Shown here: one piece after another, positions 24,692 through 33,549 of the stretch
Layout of the letters: every line of letters begins with the position of its first letter
Numbering within the stretch: the stretch's first letter is position 1
Origin: Sediminitomix flava
GTDB lineage: Bacteria; Bacteroidota; Bacteroidia; Cytophagales; Flammeovirgaceae
NCBI RefSeq assembly: GCF_003149185.1
Contig: NZ_QGDO01000009.1
Coordinates: forward strand, 62,001 to 126,000
Direction: 5' to 3'
DNA: 64,000 nucleotides
The notes under the pieces: generated by a model
The model's input: only the letters and a program-made list of their open reading frames with translations
Database searches by the model: none
Told to the model about the DNA's origin: nothing
Translations under genes and position numbers: made by a program

Positions 24692-25171
24692 TTAGAACGG
24701 CAAGTCGTCAACTTCGCCTTCAGAACCACCATTCATTGCGTCTGGTTCATTTGTTGTACCAGATGGAGGTTGTTGATTCATTTGGTTTGGCATATCTGCT
24801 GCACCCGGAGCACTGTATCCGCCTGGTGCGCCACCAGCTTCCGGACGAGGATCTAGAAGCATTAAATTGTTAGCCACAACCTCTGTAATGTATCTTGTTT
24901 GTCCGTCTTTATCGTAAGAGCGGTTTGTTAATTTACCTTCAATGTAGACTCTGCTACCTTTTTTCAAGTATTGTTCTGCGCGTTGTGCAAGCCATCTCCA
25001 AGCTACAATATTGTGCCATTGAGTTTCTTCTTTCCACTCCCCGCTTTTGTCTTGCCAGTTTTCTGAAGTTGCAATTGAAAAGGTTGCTACAGATGAGCCG
25101 CCTTCAAAGTGTCTGATTTCTGGGTCTCTACCAAGGTTACCGATAAGAATAACTTTATTTATTCCTGCCAT
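24692..25171 (-). CDS. ssb: Single-stranded DNA-binding protein
   Basis: 159 aa. The OB fold covers residues 1-110 (INKVILIGNLGRDPEIRH, WHNIVAWRWLAQRAEQYL, GSRVYIEGKLTNRSY). A Gly/Pro/Gln-rich linker follows, and the acidic tip DDLPF recruits repair and replication partners. It sits between mutY and gldE in one operon. Confidence 0.97.
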   Translation of the reverse strand: MAGINKVILIGNLGRDPEIRHFEGGSSVATFSIATSENWQDKSGEWKEETQWHNIVAWRWLAQRAEQYLKKGSRVYIEGKLTNRSYDKDGQTRYITEVVANNLMLLDPRPEAGGAPGGYSAPGAADMPNQMNQQPPSGTTNEPDAMNGGSEGEVDDLPF

Positions 25172-25219
25172 TTTTTAGATAAATCTGTTTAAGGTATAAT
25201 CAATAATATGAGAAAATAA

Positions 25220-26293
25220 TCAATAAAAATAAGTATTCAAATAATTATGAATGATGATTGGTTTAGGTTGTTTCTCAATATTGTCTAAATCCATCAAGGA
25301 ATACTCATCTTTCTCACTGAACAAAGATACAGATTTTTCGATATCAACCTTATAATGGTAGAAATGAATATGGAGTCTTTGGTGCGATAAAATGTGCTTG
25401 TACATTTCTGAGATTTGAGAAGGAGCATTCTCTTGCAGAAATGTTTTTAATTCAAGGTCTTCCGTAAGTTGATCTATGTTTTCAAGATTTAACTCTTTAT
25501 GGTCGCTTTCCAATAATGGGAAGTCGTAAAGTCCTTGCCAAATGCCCTTACCCTTTCGCTCTTTTATCCAATATTTTTCATTTTCTTCAATGACCAAATA
25601 ATGGAAATAACGGTCTGTAACTTTTGTCTTCTTTAGTTTTACGGGCAATTCCCCTACTCTGTTCTGTTTTCTTGCTTCACACTCTTGTACAAAAGGACAA
25701 TGCAAACAGTTTGGACTCTTTGGTGTACAATGAATTGCACCAAATTCCATAAGTGCTTGATTGAAAGTATCGGGCTGTGTATCCGAAATTAAGGTGTTGG
25801 CTACTTCGGCAAACTCCTTGATTCCGTTTGTACTATTTATAGGACTATCAATGCCGAATATTCTTGAAAGCACGCGGTAAACATTACCATCTACTGTTGC
25901 TACTTTTTCCCCGAAAGCAAAAGAGGCAATAGCAGCAGCAGTGTAGTTTCCGACACCCTTTAGTTTGAGTAAATCTTTGAAGTTTGTCGGAAATTCGCTC
26001 GATAGATTTTCACTAATGTGTTTGGCTGTGAAATGCATATTTCTGGCTCTCGAATAATAACCGAGTCCTTGCCATAGGCGTAAGACTTCTTCTTCTGTGG
26101 CATTTGCAAAGTTTTGGATGGTTGGGAAAGCTTCTTCAAAAGCGAGATAATAAGGCAAACCTTGTTGAACTCTAGTCTGCTGAAGAATAATTTCTGAAAG
26201 CCAAATTTTGTAAGGGTCTTTGGTATTTCGCCAAGGCAAATCACGTTTGTTTAGCTCATACCACTCAATAAGTTTGTTGCTGAAGTCTGACAT
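25220..26293 (-). CDS. mutY: A/G-specific adenine glycosylase MutY
   Basis: 357 aa. SEIILQQTRV holds the catalytic Glu. The helix-hairpin-helix LKGVGNYTAAAIASFAFG and VDGNVYRVL hold the catalytic Asp. The iron-sulfur loop is CTPKSPNCLHCPFVQEC with four Cys. The C-terminal NUDIX-like domain recognises 8-oxoG. It removes A mispaired with 8-oxoguanine. Its start overlaps the stop of the DUF2062 gene by one base (TAATG), showing translational coupling. Confidence 0.97.
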   Translation of the reverse strand: MSDFSNKLIEWYELNKRDLPWRNTKDPYKIWLSEIILQQTRVQQGLPYYLAFEEAFPTIQNFANATEEEVLRLWQGLGYYSRARNMHFTAKHISENLSSEFPTNFKDLLKLKGVGNYTAAAIASFAFGEKVATVDGNVYRVLSRIFGIDSPINSTNGIKEFAEVANTLISDTQPDTFNQALMEFGAIHCTPKSPNCLHCPFVQECEARKQNRVGELPVKLKKTKVTDRYFHYLVIEENEKYWIKERKGKGIWQGLYDFPLLESDHKELNLENIDQLTEDLELKTFLQENAPSQISEMYKHILSHQRLHIHFYHYKVDIEKSVSLFSEKDEYSLMDLDNIEKQPKPIIIHNYLNTYFY

Positions 26294-26766
26294 TAGTTGT
26301 TAGCGGTCTTGGATTGAACTTTCTTAAAAATTGGAACAAGAATAAAATACAGGATGAAACCTAGTGGAATTACTGTAATCCCCCAAACAGCGGCAGCACG
26401 GAGTAAAACAGAACCGAGTTCTTGCAAGGTTTCCCAAAAATGCTCGGTAAACATTTCTTGTAGCTGATCCAAAGTGTATGGAAAGGCTTCTTTACCAAAA
26501 AGTGTTGCTCCTCCTTGAATAAATGGAATGATGAGCGCCAACTGTATCGGATAAATCGCATAATTTACGATCTGAATTGCTACCAAATTCAATCTGAATA
26601 CAATTGCTAAAATGGCAGCAATGGCTGTTGTTGTTCCTAAAATCGGGAAAAGTCCGATGGCAATCCCCATTACAATAGAAGCTGCTAATTTTTGTGGTGT
26701 TGTTCCCTCTTTCAGTAAAGTCAATAATGGTTGAATGACTTTATTCTGTAAATATGTCTTTATCAA
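26293..26766 (-). CDS. DUF2062 membrane protein
   Basis: 157 aa. Three to four hydrophobic segments, with the family pattern SIVMGIAIGLFPILGTTTAIAA and NYAIYPIQLALIIPFIQGG. DUF2062 proteins are small inner membrane proteins of unknown function, sometimes fused to glycosyltransferases. Here a GT9-like gene lies 22 bases upstream and mutY overlaps by one base, so it is in the middle of an operon. Confidence 0.85.
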   Translation of the reverse strand: MIKTYLQNKVIQPLLTLLKEGTTPQKLAASIVMGIAIGLFPILGTTTAIAAILAIVFRLNLVAIQIVNYAIYPIQLALIIPFIQGGATLFGKEAFPYTLDQLQEMFTEHFWETLQELGSVLLRAAAVWGITVIPLGFILYFILVPIFKKVQSKTANN

Positions 26767-26788
26767 TGTTTCTCGTTTTTATCCTCCT

Positions 26789-27802
26789 CTACTCTATATC
26801 TTCTGTTTCCCCAAATGTATTCAAAACATGTTGAATCAAATCTTCTACAGGATAAGTTTGCTGACACTTGCATGGTGGAGTTACACAATTACACTCTTCT
26901 TTCTCATTGAATAGCAATTGGAGCTTTTCATTGGGTAAGAAATGATTCTTATGCTTCGGAGAAATGATTCCGAATGCAGAAATTTTTAGTTCGGCAGCGA
27001 GTTGTAGACTTGTATGATCAAAAGAAACAAGTCCATCAGCCGCCGCAATGAAGTCGTAAGTTTCTTCTGAAGACAGTTTTCCAGTCATATCGGTTACTGA
27101 AGGAGGATAGAAAAGATTTGGCTGATATTTTCTGATCATTTCACCATCCTGTTCAGAACCTAGAATAAAGAACTGAAAACGATAACGGGGCAGCTTCTCT
27201 ACCAAATCAAAATAATTAGGCAAAGGGTAAATCCATTTAGCTCCTTTCTTATAAGGCATCAGAATCAGATTAACGGCATCTTTTTTAATTGTTCCTTTAA
27301 ACTGCATCAATCTGTCATACTCGTCTGGATACGGGAAGTTCATAGCCGAATCCTCTTCTATTTCTCCATCTAAAAAGCTAGCAAATTGAAGATACTGTTT
27401 ATATAAAGGAAGATTTAAGTCTCTTTGAAGCGTTTGTGAATAGAGCCATCGGTCTTTAAAACTTTCTTTAAATGTGATTCTGTGCGGAACTTTTGCCTTC
27501 TTCGCTAGCTTTGCCAAAGGGTTCCAACGAGATAAGAAAAAGATAATCTCAATCTTGTTATCACTAAAGAAAGATTCTTTTTTAATACTGCTCAAACTAT
27601 GGAATTCATCAACGGATGGACTCTTTAGCAGTAGTTCTTCTGATGATAGATCTCCTATCCATATAACATTGTGTTGTTGATATCTTTTTTTGAGGGCATT
27701 TGCAAGTGCTAAACCCAATAATGGAGAGCCTTCATCTTCTGTGAGGTAGATTGCAATTTTAGATTCTGAAGATATATTTTCTATTCTTGTAACACTTTTC
27801 AT
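26789..27802 (-). CDS. Divergent glycosyltransferase family 9 (heptosyltransferase-like) protein
   Basis: 337 aa. Two Rossmann-like halves. The N-terminal half reads IAIYLTEDEGSPLLGLALANALKKRY and the C-terminal half shows the ADP-heptose-type pattern FFILGSEQDGEMIRKY, DMTGKLSSEETYDFIAAADGLVSFDHTS. In lipopolysaccharide heptosyltransferases the last motif is usually GNDSG or similar; here it is SFDHTS. The C-terminus carries four cysteines in ten residues (CNCVTPPCKC). It is probably a cytoplasmic sugar transferase for LPS or a surface glycan. First gene of the cluster running to gldE. Confidence 0.72.
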   Translation of the reverse strand: MKSVTRIENISSESKIAIYLTEDEGSPLLGLALANALKKRYQQHNVIWIGDLSSEELLLKSPSVDEFHSLSSIKKESFFSDNKIEIIFFLSRWNPLAKLAKKAKVPHRITFKESFKDRWLYSQTLQRDLNLPLYKQYLQFASFLDGEIEEDSAMNFPYPDEYDRLMQFKGTIKKDAVNLILMPYKKGAKWIYPLPNYFDLVEKLPRYRFQFFILGSEQDGEMIRKYQPNLFYPPSVTDMTGKLSSEETYDFIAAADGLVSFDHTSLQLAAELKISAFGIISPKHKNHFLPNEKLQLLFNEKEECNCVTPPCKCQQTYPVEDLIQHVLNTFGETEDIE

Positions 27803-27983
27803 TCGCTAACGTTTTTCTTTAAAAACACTTGATAACCAACTTGAAAAGAACCAATATGTTATTATTAGGTGCTTCAGATGCACTTAATGAATACAGCCCT
27901 GTTTTCTTAAAGTTGAGTTTAGTATCTTTAGGAAAGTGATTGATTTCACAACCCAAACTTTCAACCGCCAAATTCAACCAACT

Positions 27984-28661
27984 ATGTCTCATCTTACTAA
28001 AGTATTCGACCCGATGGGAGAACAAACTACCAAAAAGAATCAGTACTCAGAAGAAGAAAAGGACCGCGTGTTCAATGCTGAGTTCATGCCCCATATTGAC
28101 TCAATGTATAACTTTGCTTACAAACTCACTTTAGATGAAGAGGATGCAAAAGATCTTGTACAAGATACTTATATGAAAGCATACCGATTCATTTCATCTT
28201 TTGAAAGGGGCACCAATGCGAAAGCATGGCTTTTCAGGATTCTAAAAAATAGTTTTATCAATGATTATCGACGCAAAAGTAAACAACCTTCTAAAATAGA
28301 CTACAATGAAGTGGAAAGCATTTACAATTCTGATGATGTAGACCACAACATTACTGTCGATTTGCGTCAAGAAACAATGCAAAATAGAATCGGAGACGAA
28401 GTGACCAATGCGCTTAATTCTTTAGCAGTAGATTTCCGAATTGTCATTATCCTATGTGACCTGGAAGGGTTTACATACGAAGAAATGGCAAAAATCTTGG
28501 ATATCCCGATTGGTACAGTCCGTTCTCGTTTGCACCGTGCCCGAAATCTCATGAAAGAAAAATTGGCACTTTATGCACAAAGCATGGGCTATAATACCAA
28601 GAAAGCCAAGCTTGAGCATCAGCACATTGAAGGTTTCAATGGCGATCAAGATGCTATTTAA
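27984..28661 (+). CDS. ECF-type RNA polymerase sigma factor
   Basis: 225 aa from ATG 27984; a GTG at 27936 would add 16 residues with no support. Region 2 (MYNFAYKLTLDEEDAKDLVQ, then AYRFISSFERGTNAKAWLFRI) and region 4 (DFRIVIILCDLEGFTYEEMA, then IGTVRSRLHRARNLMKEKL) are both complete. No anti-sigma factor gene is adjacent. This type is widespread as a lone gene in Bacteroidota; its regulon cannot be read here. It ends in a large-loop terminator. Confidence 0.92.
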   Translation: MSHLTKVFDPMGEQTTKKNQYSEEEKDRVFNAEFMPHIDSMYNFAYKLTLDEEDAKDLVQDTYMKAYRFISSFERGTNAKAWLFRILKNSFINDYRRKSKQPSKIDYNEVESIYNSDDVDHNITVDLRQETMQNRIGDEVTNALNSLAVDFRIVIILCDLEGFTYEEMAKILDIPIGTVRSRLHRARNLMKEKLALYAQSMGYNTKKAKLEHQHIEGFNGDQDAI

Positions 28662-28711
28662 ATCCTAAAACTTAATCTATGTAAGAAACTATACTCAGAG
28701 AAAAAAAACTA

Positions 28712-28770
28712 AAAGGGTGATGCTTTGTTCGACGCACTTGTGGCATTCGGAAAAAGCATCACCTTTTTCT
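28712..28770 (+). terminator. Large-loop hairpin/terminator after the sigma gene
   Basis: An 11-bp perfect stem (GGTGATGCTTT and AAAGCATCACC) with about 26 bases between, followed by TTTTTC. The loop sequence is unusually GC-rich for this genome. Confidence 0.6.
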
Positions 28771-28877
28771 TTTAGCGTAAGATTTCAAAATAAATTTAAA
28801 AATACACTAGACAGAAATATAAAAATTACGACATTTGCCCCTTTATACCATAAGATAACTTGTCATAAACAAACGCT

Positions 28878-29447
28878 ATGAGTTCGGGGAAAATCATCAT
28901 CTTCTCAGCACCGTCTGGAGCTGGTAAAACGACAATTGTAAGACACCTTCTTGGCAAAGATGAGCGTTTAACATTTTCAGTTTCAGCAACTACACGCCAA
29001 CCACGTCCGAATGAGGTTGACGGAAAAGATTATTATTTCCTTTCGGTAAGTGATTTTGAAAATAAAATCAAGAATGAAGAATTTGCCGAATATGAGCAAG
29101 TTTATGAAGGTCTGTTTTATGGAACGCTGAAAGCAGAAATTGAGCGTATTTGGAGCTTAGGCAAGCATGTTGTGCTAGATGTAGATGTGAAAGGTGGTAT
29201 TAGCATTAAGAAAATCTACAAAGAAAAAGCCTTAGCCATTTTTGTAATGCCTCCTTCTGTAGATTGTTTGCTAGAACGTCTGATTGGTAGAAATACAGAA
29301 ACGGAAGAAAGCATTAAGATGCGAACAGAAAAAGCAGAATACGAATTGTCTTTTGAAAATGAATTTGATGTTTCTGTGATCAATGATAAGCTAGAAAAAG
29401 CTTGTGCAGAATCGGAAAACTTAATCAATACATTTATAGGGCAGTAA
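28878..29447 (+). CDS. gmk: Guanylate kinase
   Basis: 189 aa. The P-loop SAPSGAGKTT is at 9-18. TTRQPRPNEVDGKDYYF forms the GMP-binding region and VLDVDVKGG the conserved Walker-B-like strand. It converts GMP to GDP with ATP. It lies 19 bases upstream of nadD, a pairing common in Bacteroidota. Confidence 0.97.
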   Translation: MSSGKIIIFSAPSGAGKTTIVRHLLGKDERLTFSVSATTRQPRPNEVDGKDYYFLSVSDFENKIKNEEFAEYEQVYEGLFYGTLKAEIERIWSLGKHVVLDVDVKGGISIKKIYKEKALAIFVMPPSVDCLLERLIGRNTETEESIKMRTEKAEYELSFENEFDVSVINDKLEKACAESENLINTFIGQ

Positions 29448-29466
29448 TTTCTAAAGGAGAAACAAG

Positions 29467-30039
29467 ATGAAAGTAGGCTTATTTTTTGGTTCATTCAATC
29501 CTATCCATGTTGGGCATCTGATTATAGCCAACCGAATGGCAGAAAGCCAAGAAGTAGATCAGGTGTGGTTTGTTGTTTCTCCTCAAAACCCTTTTAAAAA
29601 GAAAAAGTCGTTAGCGCATGAGTTTGACCGATTGGATATGGTCAGACTAGCCATTTCAGACAATCCACTTTTTAATGTTTCTGACATTGAGTTTCGTATG
29701 CCTCGCCCGAGTTTTACGGTAGATACTCTTACCTATTTGTCAGAAAAATATCCTTCTTATGATTTTAAGCTGATTGTAGGAGAAGATAATCTAGAGCATT
29801 TCCCGAAATGGAAAAACTATGAGACTGTTTTGGATGAGTATGGATTATTGGTTTACCCCAGACCAAACTCAAATGCATCTGATTTAGTAAAACACCCTAA
29901 TGTCAAGTTTATTGAAGCTCCTCTAGTTGACATTTCTGCTACTTATATCCGTAAGTCTATTGCTGAAGGTTTGTCTTTACGCTACATGGTACATGAAGAG
30001 GTCATCAACTACATAGAAAGCAAAAAACTCTACATGTAA
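29467..30039 (+). CDS. nadD: Nicotinate-nucleotide adenylyltransferase
   Basis: 190 aa. The nucleotidyltransferase motif GSFNPIHVGHL is at 8-18 and the C-terminal ISATYIRKSI at 157-166. Central SPQNPFKKKK and LIVGEDNLEHFPKW are NadD features. It makes deamido-NAD from nicotinate mononucleotide and ATP. A good ribosome binding site (AAAGGAG) precedes the ATG. Confidence 0.96.
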   Translation: MKVGLFFGSFNPIHVGHLIIANRMAESQEVDQVWFVVSPQNPFKKKKSLAHEFDRLDMVRLAISDNPLFNVSDIEFRMPRPSFTVDTLTYLSEKYPSYDFKLIVGEDNLEHFPKWKNYETVLDEYGLLVYPRPNSNASDLVKHPNVKFIEAPLVDISATYIRKSIAEGLSLRYMVHEEVINYIESKKLYM

Positions 30040-30257
30040 AGTACATTTGTATTTTCCCTTTTTACATTTATTGGATATGTTTGTTGGTAGGCTGTATCTT
30101 TAAATTGAAGAATACAGTAAAGACAATTCTGCAAAAAAATTGTAGCAAATCAATATAAGGCAGAGTATTTGTTTATTTTAAACTGATAGAGTTTCATTTT
30201 TTCATGATTAGAGACTCGAACCAATAAACTTAGTAGATTCTAAATTCAATTAATGAT

Positions 30258-31556
30258 ATGAGAAAGCTGGTTTTACTATTCTTTGTGTCGTGGTGCTATA
30301 CGGTGGCATTTGCACAAAGTGATCTAGGCCTATCTTCTTATGTAGAGGGGGAAAAGCTGAGAGAAAGCGGACAATATTTGTTGGCGATCGATCAGTATAA
30401 TCAAGCTATTTCTGAAGACCCAAAAAATTTCAACTTTCACTTCAAGAAAGGAATGTGCTACTACAAACTTCGACAAGCAGATAATGCAATGGAGAGTTTG
30501 TTGAAAGCTGTTGAGCTAAAACCTGAAGTAGCTGAAGCTCACGCTAAGCTTGGAAAGCTATACGAATACAAGGAAAAAGTTGATAAATCTATAGAGCATT
30601 ATAATCATGCGTTCAAGTATGATGACTCTCCTCAAAAGAAATTAGAGTATAAAAATAATATTCTGAAACTCTTAATTCAGTTGGATAGATTGGATGATAC
30701 AGAAACTCATTTGGTAGATATTCTTGATATCAACCCAAGAAATGTGAGAGCTTTGTATTATTACGCTAAGCTGATGAATCAAAGAGGAGAATACTCAAAG
30801 GCAAAAGATGCGGCATCGGCAGGGCTTGATATTTTGAGAGGTAGTTCACCCAAAGAAACAGCTCGCTTTTATTATGAGCAAGGTTATGCTTCTTATCACC
30901 TTCATGAGTATGATCAACTTTCCGATATTCTTTCAAAAGCCAATTATGGTCCTTACCGTGCGTTGGTTACTAAGATGACCCCAACTTATAAATACCGAGT
31001 GGCAAAAAGCTATTTTGAAATTTATGAGTATGAAAAAGCAAGAGAGTTATTGTCTGATGCGATGATGATTGATAATTCTAATCCGAAAGTACATGAGCTT
31101 CAAATTGAAATTGCACATGCTACTACGGATAAATCGGAGATCATTGCCTTCAATAATGAGATTTTGGCACATGAGGAAAACCCTGTGACTAGAGCACAAA
31201 AACACGCAGAATTAGCTCAACTGTATTTGGTACAAGGGAAATATCAGCAAGCGATTAAGATGGCTGATATGTGTTTACAACAAATGCCAGAGCATTATTT
31301 GGTAGGCTATATCAAGGCGATTTCTTACTATAAGAGTGAAAATACAAAGAAAGCCGTTGATCAATTGAAAGAATTGGTGAAGTACAGAGGTTTAGATTTG
31401 GAAACGAAAGCTCAATACAACTTTTCTCTAGGTGTTATAGCTAATGAATACGGAGAATGGGATACAGCGAAAAGAGCTTTAAAAACAGCCCGCTTAGATA
31501 ATTCATATCGTTATGCAGCCACAGAGCTTTTGGAAGAGATTACACTGAAGCATTAA
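30258..31556 (+). CDS. Exported TPR-repeat protein
   Basis: 432 aa. The signal peptide MRKLVLLFFVSWCYTVAFAQ is cleaved near residue 20. About 9-10 tetratricopeptide repeats fill the rest (for example YLLAIDQYNQAISEDPKN, NAMESLLKAVELKPEVAEAH, YQQAIKMADMCLQQMPEHY). TPR proteins are scaffolds; in Bacteroidota periplasm they often accompany envelope assembly. It is monocistronic with a gap of 218 bases upstream that holds no clear promoter. The partner is unknown; the RemB-like barrel lies downstream beyond a terminator. Confidence 0.85.
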   Translation: MRKLVLLFFVSWCYTVAFAQSDLGLSSYVEGEKLRESGQYLLAIDQYNQAISEDPKNFNFHFKKGMCYYKLRQADNAMESLLKAVELKPEVAEAHAKLGKLYEYKEKVDKSIEHYNHAFKYDDSPQKKLEYKNNILKLLIQLDRLDDTETHLVDILDINPRNVRALYYYAKLMNQRGEYSKAKDAASAGLDILRGSSPKETARFYYEQGYASYHLHEYDQLSDILSKANYGPYRALVTKMTPTYKYRVAKSYFEIYEYEKARELLSDAMMIDNSNPKVHELQIEIAHATTDKSEIIAFNNEILAHEENPVTRAQKHAELAQLYLVQGKYQQAIKMADMCLQQMPEHYLVGYIKAISYYKSENTKKAVDQLKELVKYRGLDLETKAQYNFSLGVIANEYGEWDTAKRALKTARLDNSYRYAATELLEEITLKH

Positions 31557-31578
31557 AAAAATTCAACCAAGATAGATG

Positions 31579-31612
31579 AGAGGTATTTCTGAAAAGGAGT
31601 ACCTCTTTTTTT
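31579..31612 (+). terminator. Terminator of the TPR gene
   Basis: AGAGGTA (31579-31585) pairs with TACCTCT (31600-31606), followed by TTTTTTT. Confidence 0.75.
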
Positions 31613-31747
31613 ATTGCCATTTATAGGTTTTTGCCTTTAGATAAAGATGTAGCATGTTTTTTGTCAAAATTCTCTAAATTGTTTAATTCTCAAGGTCAGA
31701 GAAAAAAATACTTTTTAATAAGGAATCAGCAGACTAAAATATATTTT

Positions 31748-33481
31748 ATGAACCGCTTTTGGGGAGTATTTTCTTTATTGTTTTTTGGAATTTTTGCAGC
31801 CAACGCACAAAGCTCAAATGTGCCATTGAATAAAGAATATTACTATTTATTAGACCGTTACGAAATTCTAAACGGAGGTAATTCCGATTATTATACAACC
31901 GTAAAAGCTTATAAAAGAAGTGAAGTAGCTTCTTTTATTGAGCAAATGTATACGGATTCTACTCAACAATTTTCTTTGGCAGACCAATATAATTTAACTT
32001 ATCTGCTAAGAGATAATTGGGAATGGATTTCAGATGATTCGCTTAAAGCCAGTTTGGCCTATGCTGAAAGGCCGTTTCTTAAGCACTTTTATACAGCTAA
32101 GTCTGATTTTTTTAGTGTAGAAGAAAGTAATTTCGATTTACATGTAAATCCTGTTCTTCATTTTAGCACAGGAAAAGATAATAATCTTGATGAGTTGGCT
32201 TTTATCAATACTCGTGGTGCTGAAGTAAGGGGAGTTATTGGGAATAAGATTGGTTTCTATTTTTATATGACCGAAAATCAGTCGAGAACACCTGATTATA
32301 TTCAGGATGAAGTCAATAAAAGGAAGTCGATACCAGGGGAAGGCTATTACAAAATGACTTCGAATGGTGCGTATGATTATTTTCAGGCAAAAGGATATAT
32401 CAATTTTAATGTGATTGATGAGATTGATTTACAATTTGGTTATGATCGTAATTTTATCGGGAATGGATATCGATCTATGGTACTTTCCGATAATGCGACA
32501 GACTATCTATTCTTCCGTTTCAATACGAAAGTCTGGAAGTTGAATTACACCAATATTTTTGCTCAGATGATAGCCAACAATCAAAAGGGAGATGACGGGT
32601 TATTTCCTAGAAAATATATGGCATTTCACCATTTAGGAGTAGATATCACTAAAAACCTAAACATCGGAATATTTGAATCAATCTCATATGGAAGAGATAA
32701 TGGTTTTGATGTCACATACTTCAATCCTATCATTTTCTATAGAGCTATAGAATTCCAACTAGGAGATAATGACAGCGCAATGCTTGGAGCAGACTTGAAG
32801 TGGAATTTCTTGAAACACTTTCAACTTTACGGACAGTTTGTTATAGATGACATTCTTCTAAGTGAATTTTTTACAGGTTCAGGCTGGTTTGCCAATAAAA
32901 TTGGTGGTCAGATCGGATTGAAATATATCAACGCCTTTGGTGTAGATAATTTAGACCTTCAGATGGAGTATAATGCAGCTCGCCCATATATGTATACTCA
33001 TAAAGGTGAGGTGAATTATGGAAATCATCAGCATTACCAACAAGCATTGGCACATCCGCTAGGGGCAAACTTTCAAGAGGTAATCGGGATTATGCGCTAC
33101 CAACCGAGTTTTATGCCTAAACTGAGCTTTGTAGGTAAAATGTTTTTGTCTGAACAAGGTATTGATATTACTGATGAAGAGAACTGGGGAAGTAATATTT
33201 ACTTAGACTATAATGTTGGGAAACCCGATCATGGAGTACCGAACAATACAGACCGAAACGAATATGGCCATAAAATAGGACAAGGAGTACTGAGTAGAAA
33301 CTTGATTTTAGATGGAGGATTGAGCTATCAAGTGTTTCATAATTTCTTTGTGGATATGAAATATACTTTCCGATGGAATCATATTTCTGACCCAGAGCAA
33401 CCCGCTCCAATAGAACATAAAACAAACTTTGTCGGAATGGGCTTACGTTGGAATATCCAACAAAAGACTTATGATTTCTAG
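31748..33481 (+). CDS. RemB/Wzi-like outer membrane beta-barrel protein
   Basis: 577 aa from ATG 31748. An in-frame codon at 31631 would add 39 non-signal residues before the signal peptide MNRFWGVFSLLFFGIFAANAQ, so the later start is chosen. The mature protein is rich in aromatic beta strands. The block FNPIIFYRAIEFQLGDND, GADLKWNFLKHFQLYGQFVIDD and HPLGANFQEVIGIMRYQP resembles the capsule-assembly Wzi barrel and the Flavobacterium gliding protein RemB. Wzi anchors capsule at the surface; RemB is a surface gliding component. Which applies here is undecided, but gldD and gldE in the same window make gliding reasonable. Confidence 0.7.
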   Translation: MNRFWGVFSLLFFGIFAANAQSSNVPLNKEYYYLLDRYEILNGGNSDYYTTVKAYKRSEVASFIEQMYTDSTQQFSLADQYNLTYLLRDNWEWISDDSLKASLAYAERPFLKHFYTAKSDFFSVEESNFDLHVNPVLHFSTGKDNNLDELAFINTRGAEVRGVIGNKIGFYFYMTENQSRTPDYIQDEVNKRKSIPGEGYYKMTSNGAYDYFQAKGYINFNVIDEIDLQFGYDRNFIGNGYRSMVLSDNATDYLFFRFNTKVWKLNYTNIFAQMIANNQKGDDGLFPRKYMAFHHLGVDITKNLNIGIFESISYGRDNGFDVTYFNPIIFYRAIEFQLGDNDSAMLGADLKWNFLKHFQLYGQFVIDDILLSEFFTGSGWFANKIGGQIGLKYINAFGVDNLDLQMEYNAARPYMYTHKGEVNYGNHQHYQQALAHPLGANFQEVIGIMRYQPSFMPKLSFVGKMFLSEQGIDITDEENWGSNIYLDYNVGKPDHGVPNNTDRNEYGHKIGQGVLSRNLILDGGLSYQVFHNFFVDMKYTFRWNHISDPEQPAPIEHKTNFVGMGLRWNIQQKTYDF

Positions 33482-33500
33482 ACTAAAGAAAAACAGATAA

Positions 33501-33538
33501 AAAAGCCTCATAAGTGTTTGAAACTTATGAGGCTTTTT
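33501..33538. terminator. Bidirectional terminator
   Basis: A 15-bp stem AAAAGCCTCATAAGT with its complement, 7-base loop, A-run left and T-run right. It serves the barrel gene and the convergent rhomboid gene. Confidence 0.88.
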
Positions 33539-33549
33539 AGTTGGACAAA

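Noticed and set aside
31631-31747. 39-residue extension before the RemB-like protein
   Set aside because: It would place a polar segment before a perfect signal peptide, and the ATG at 31748 is the better start.
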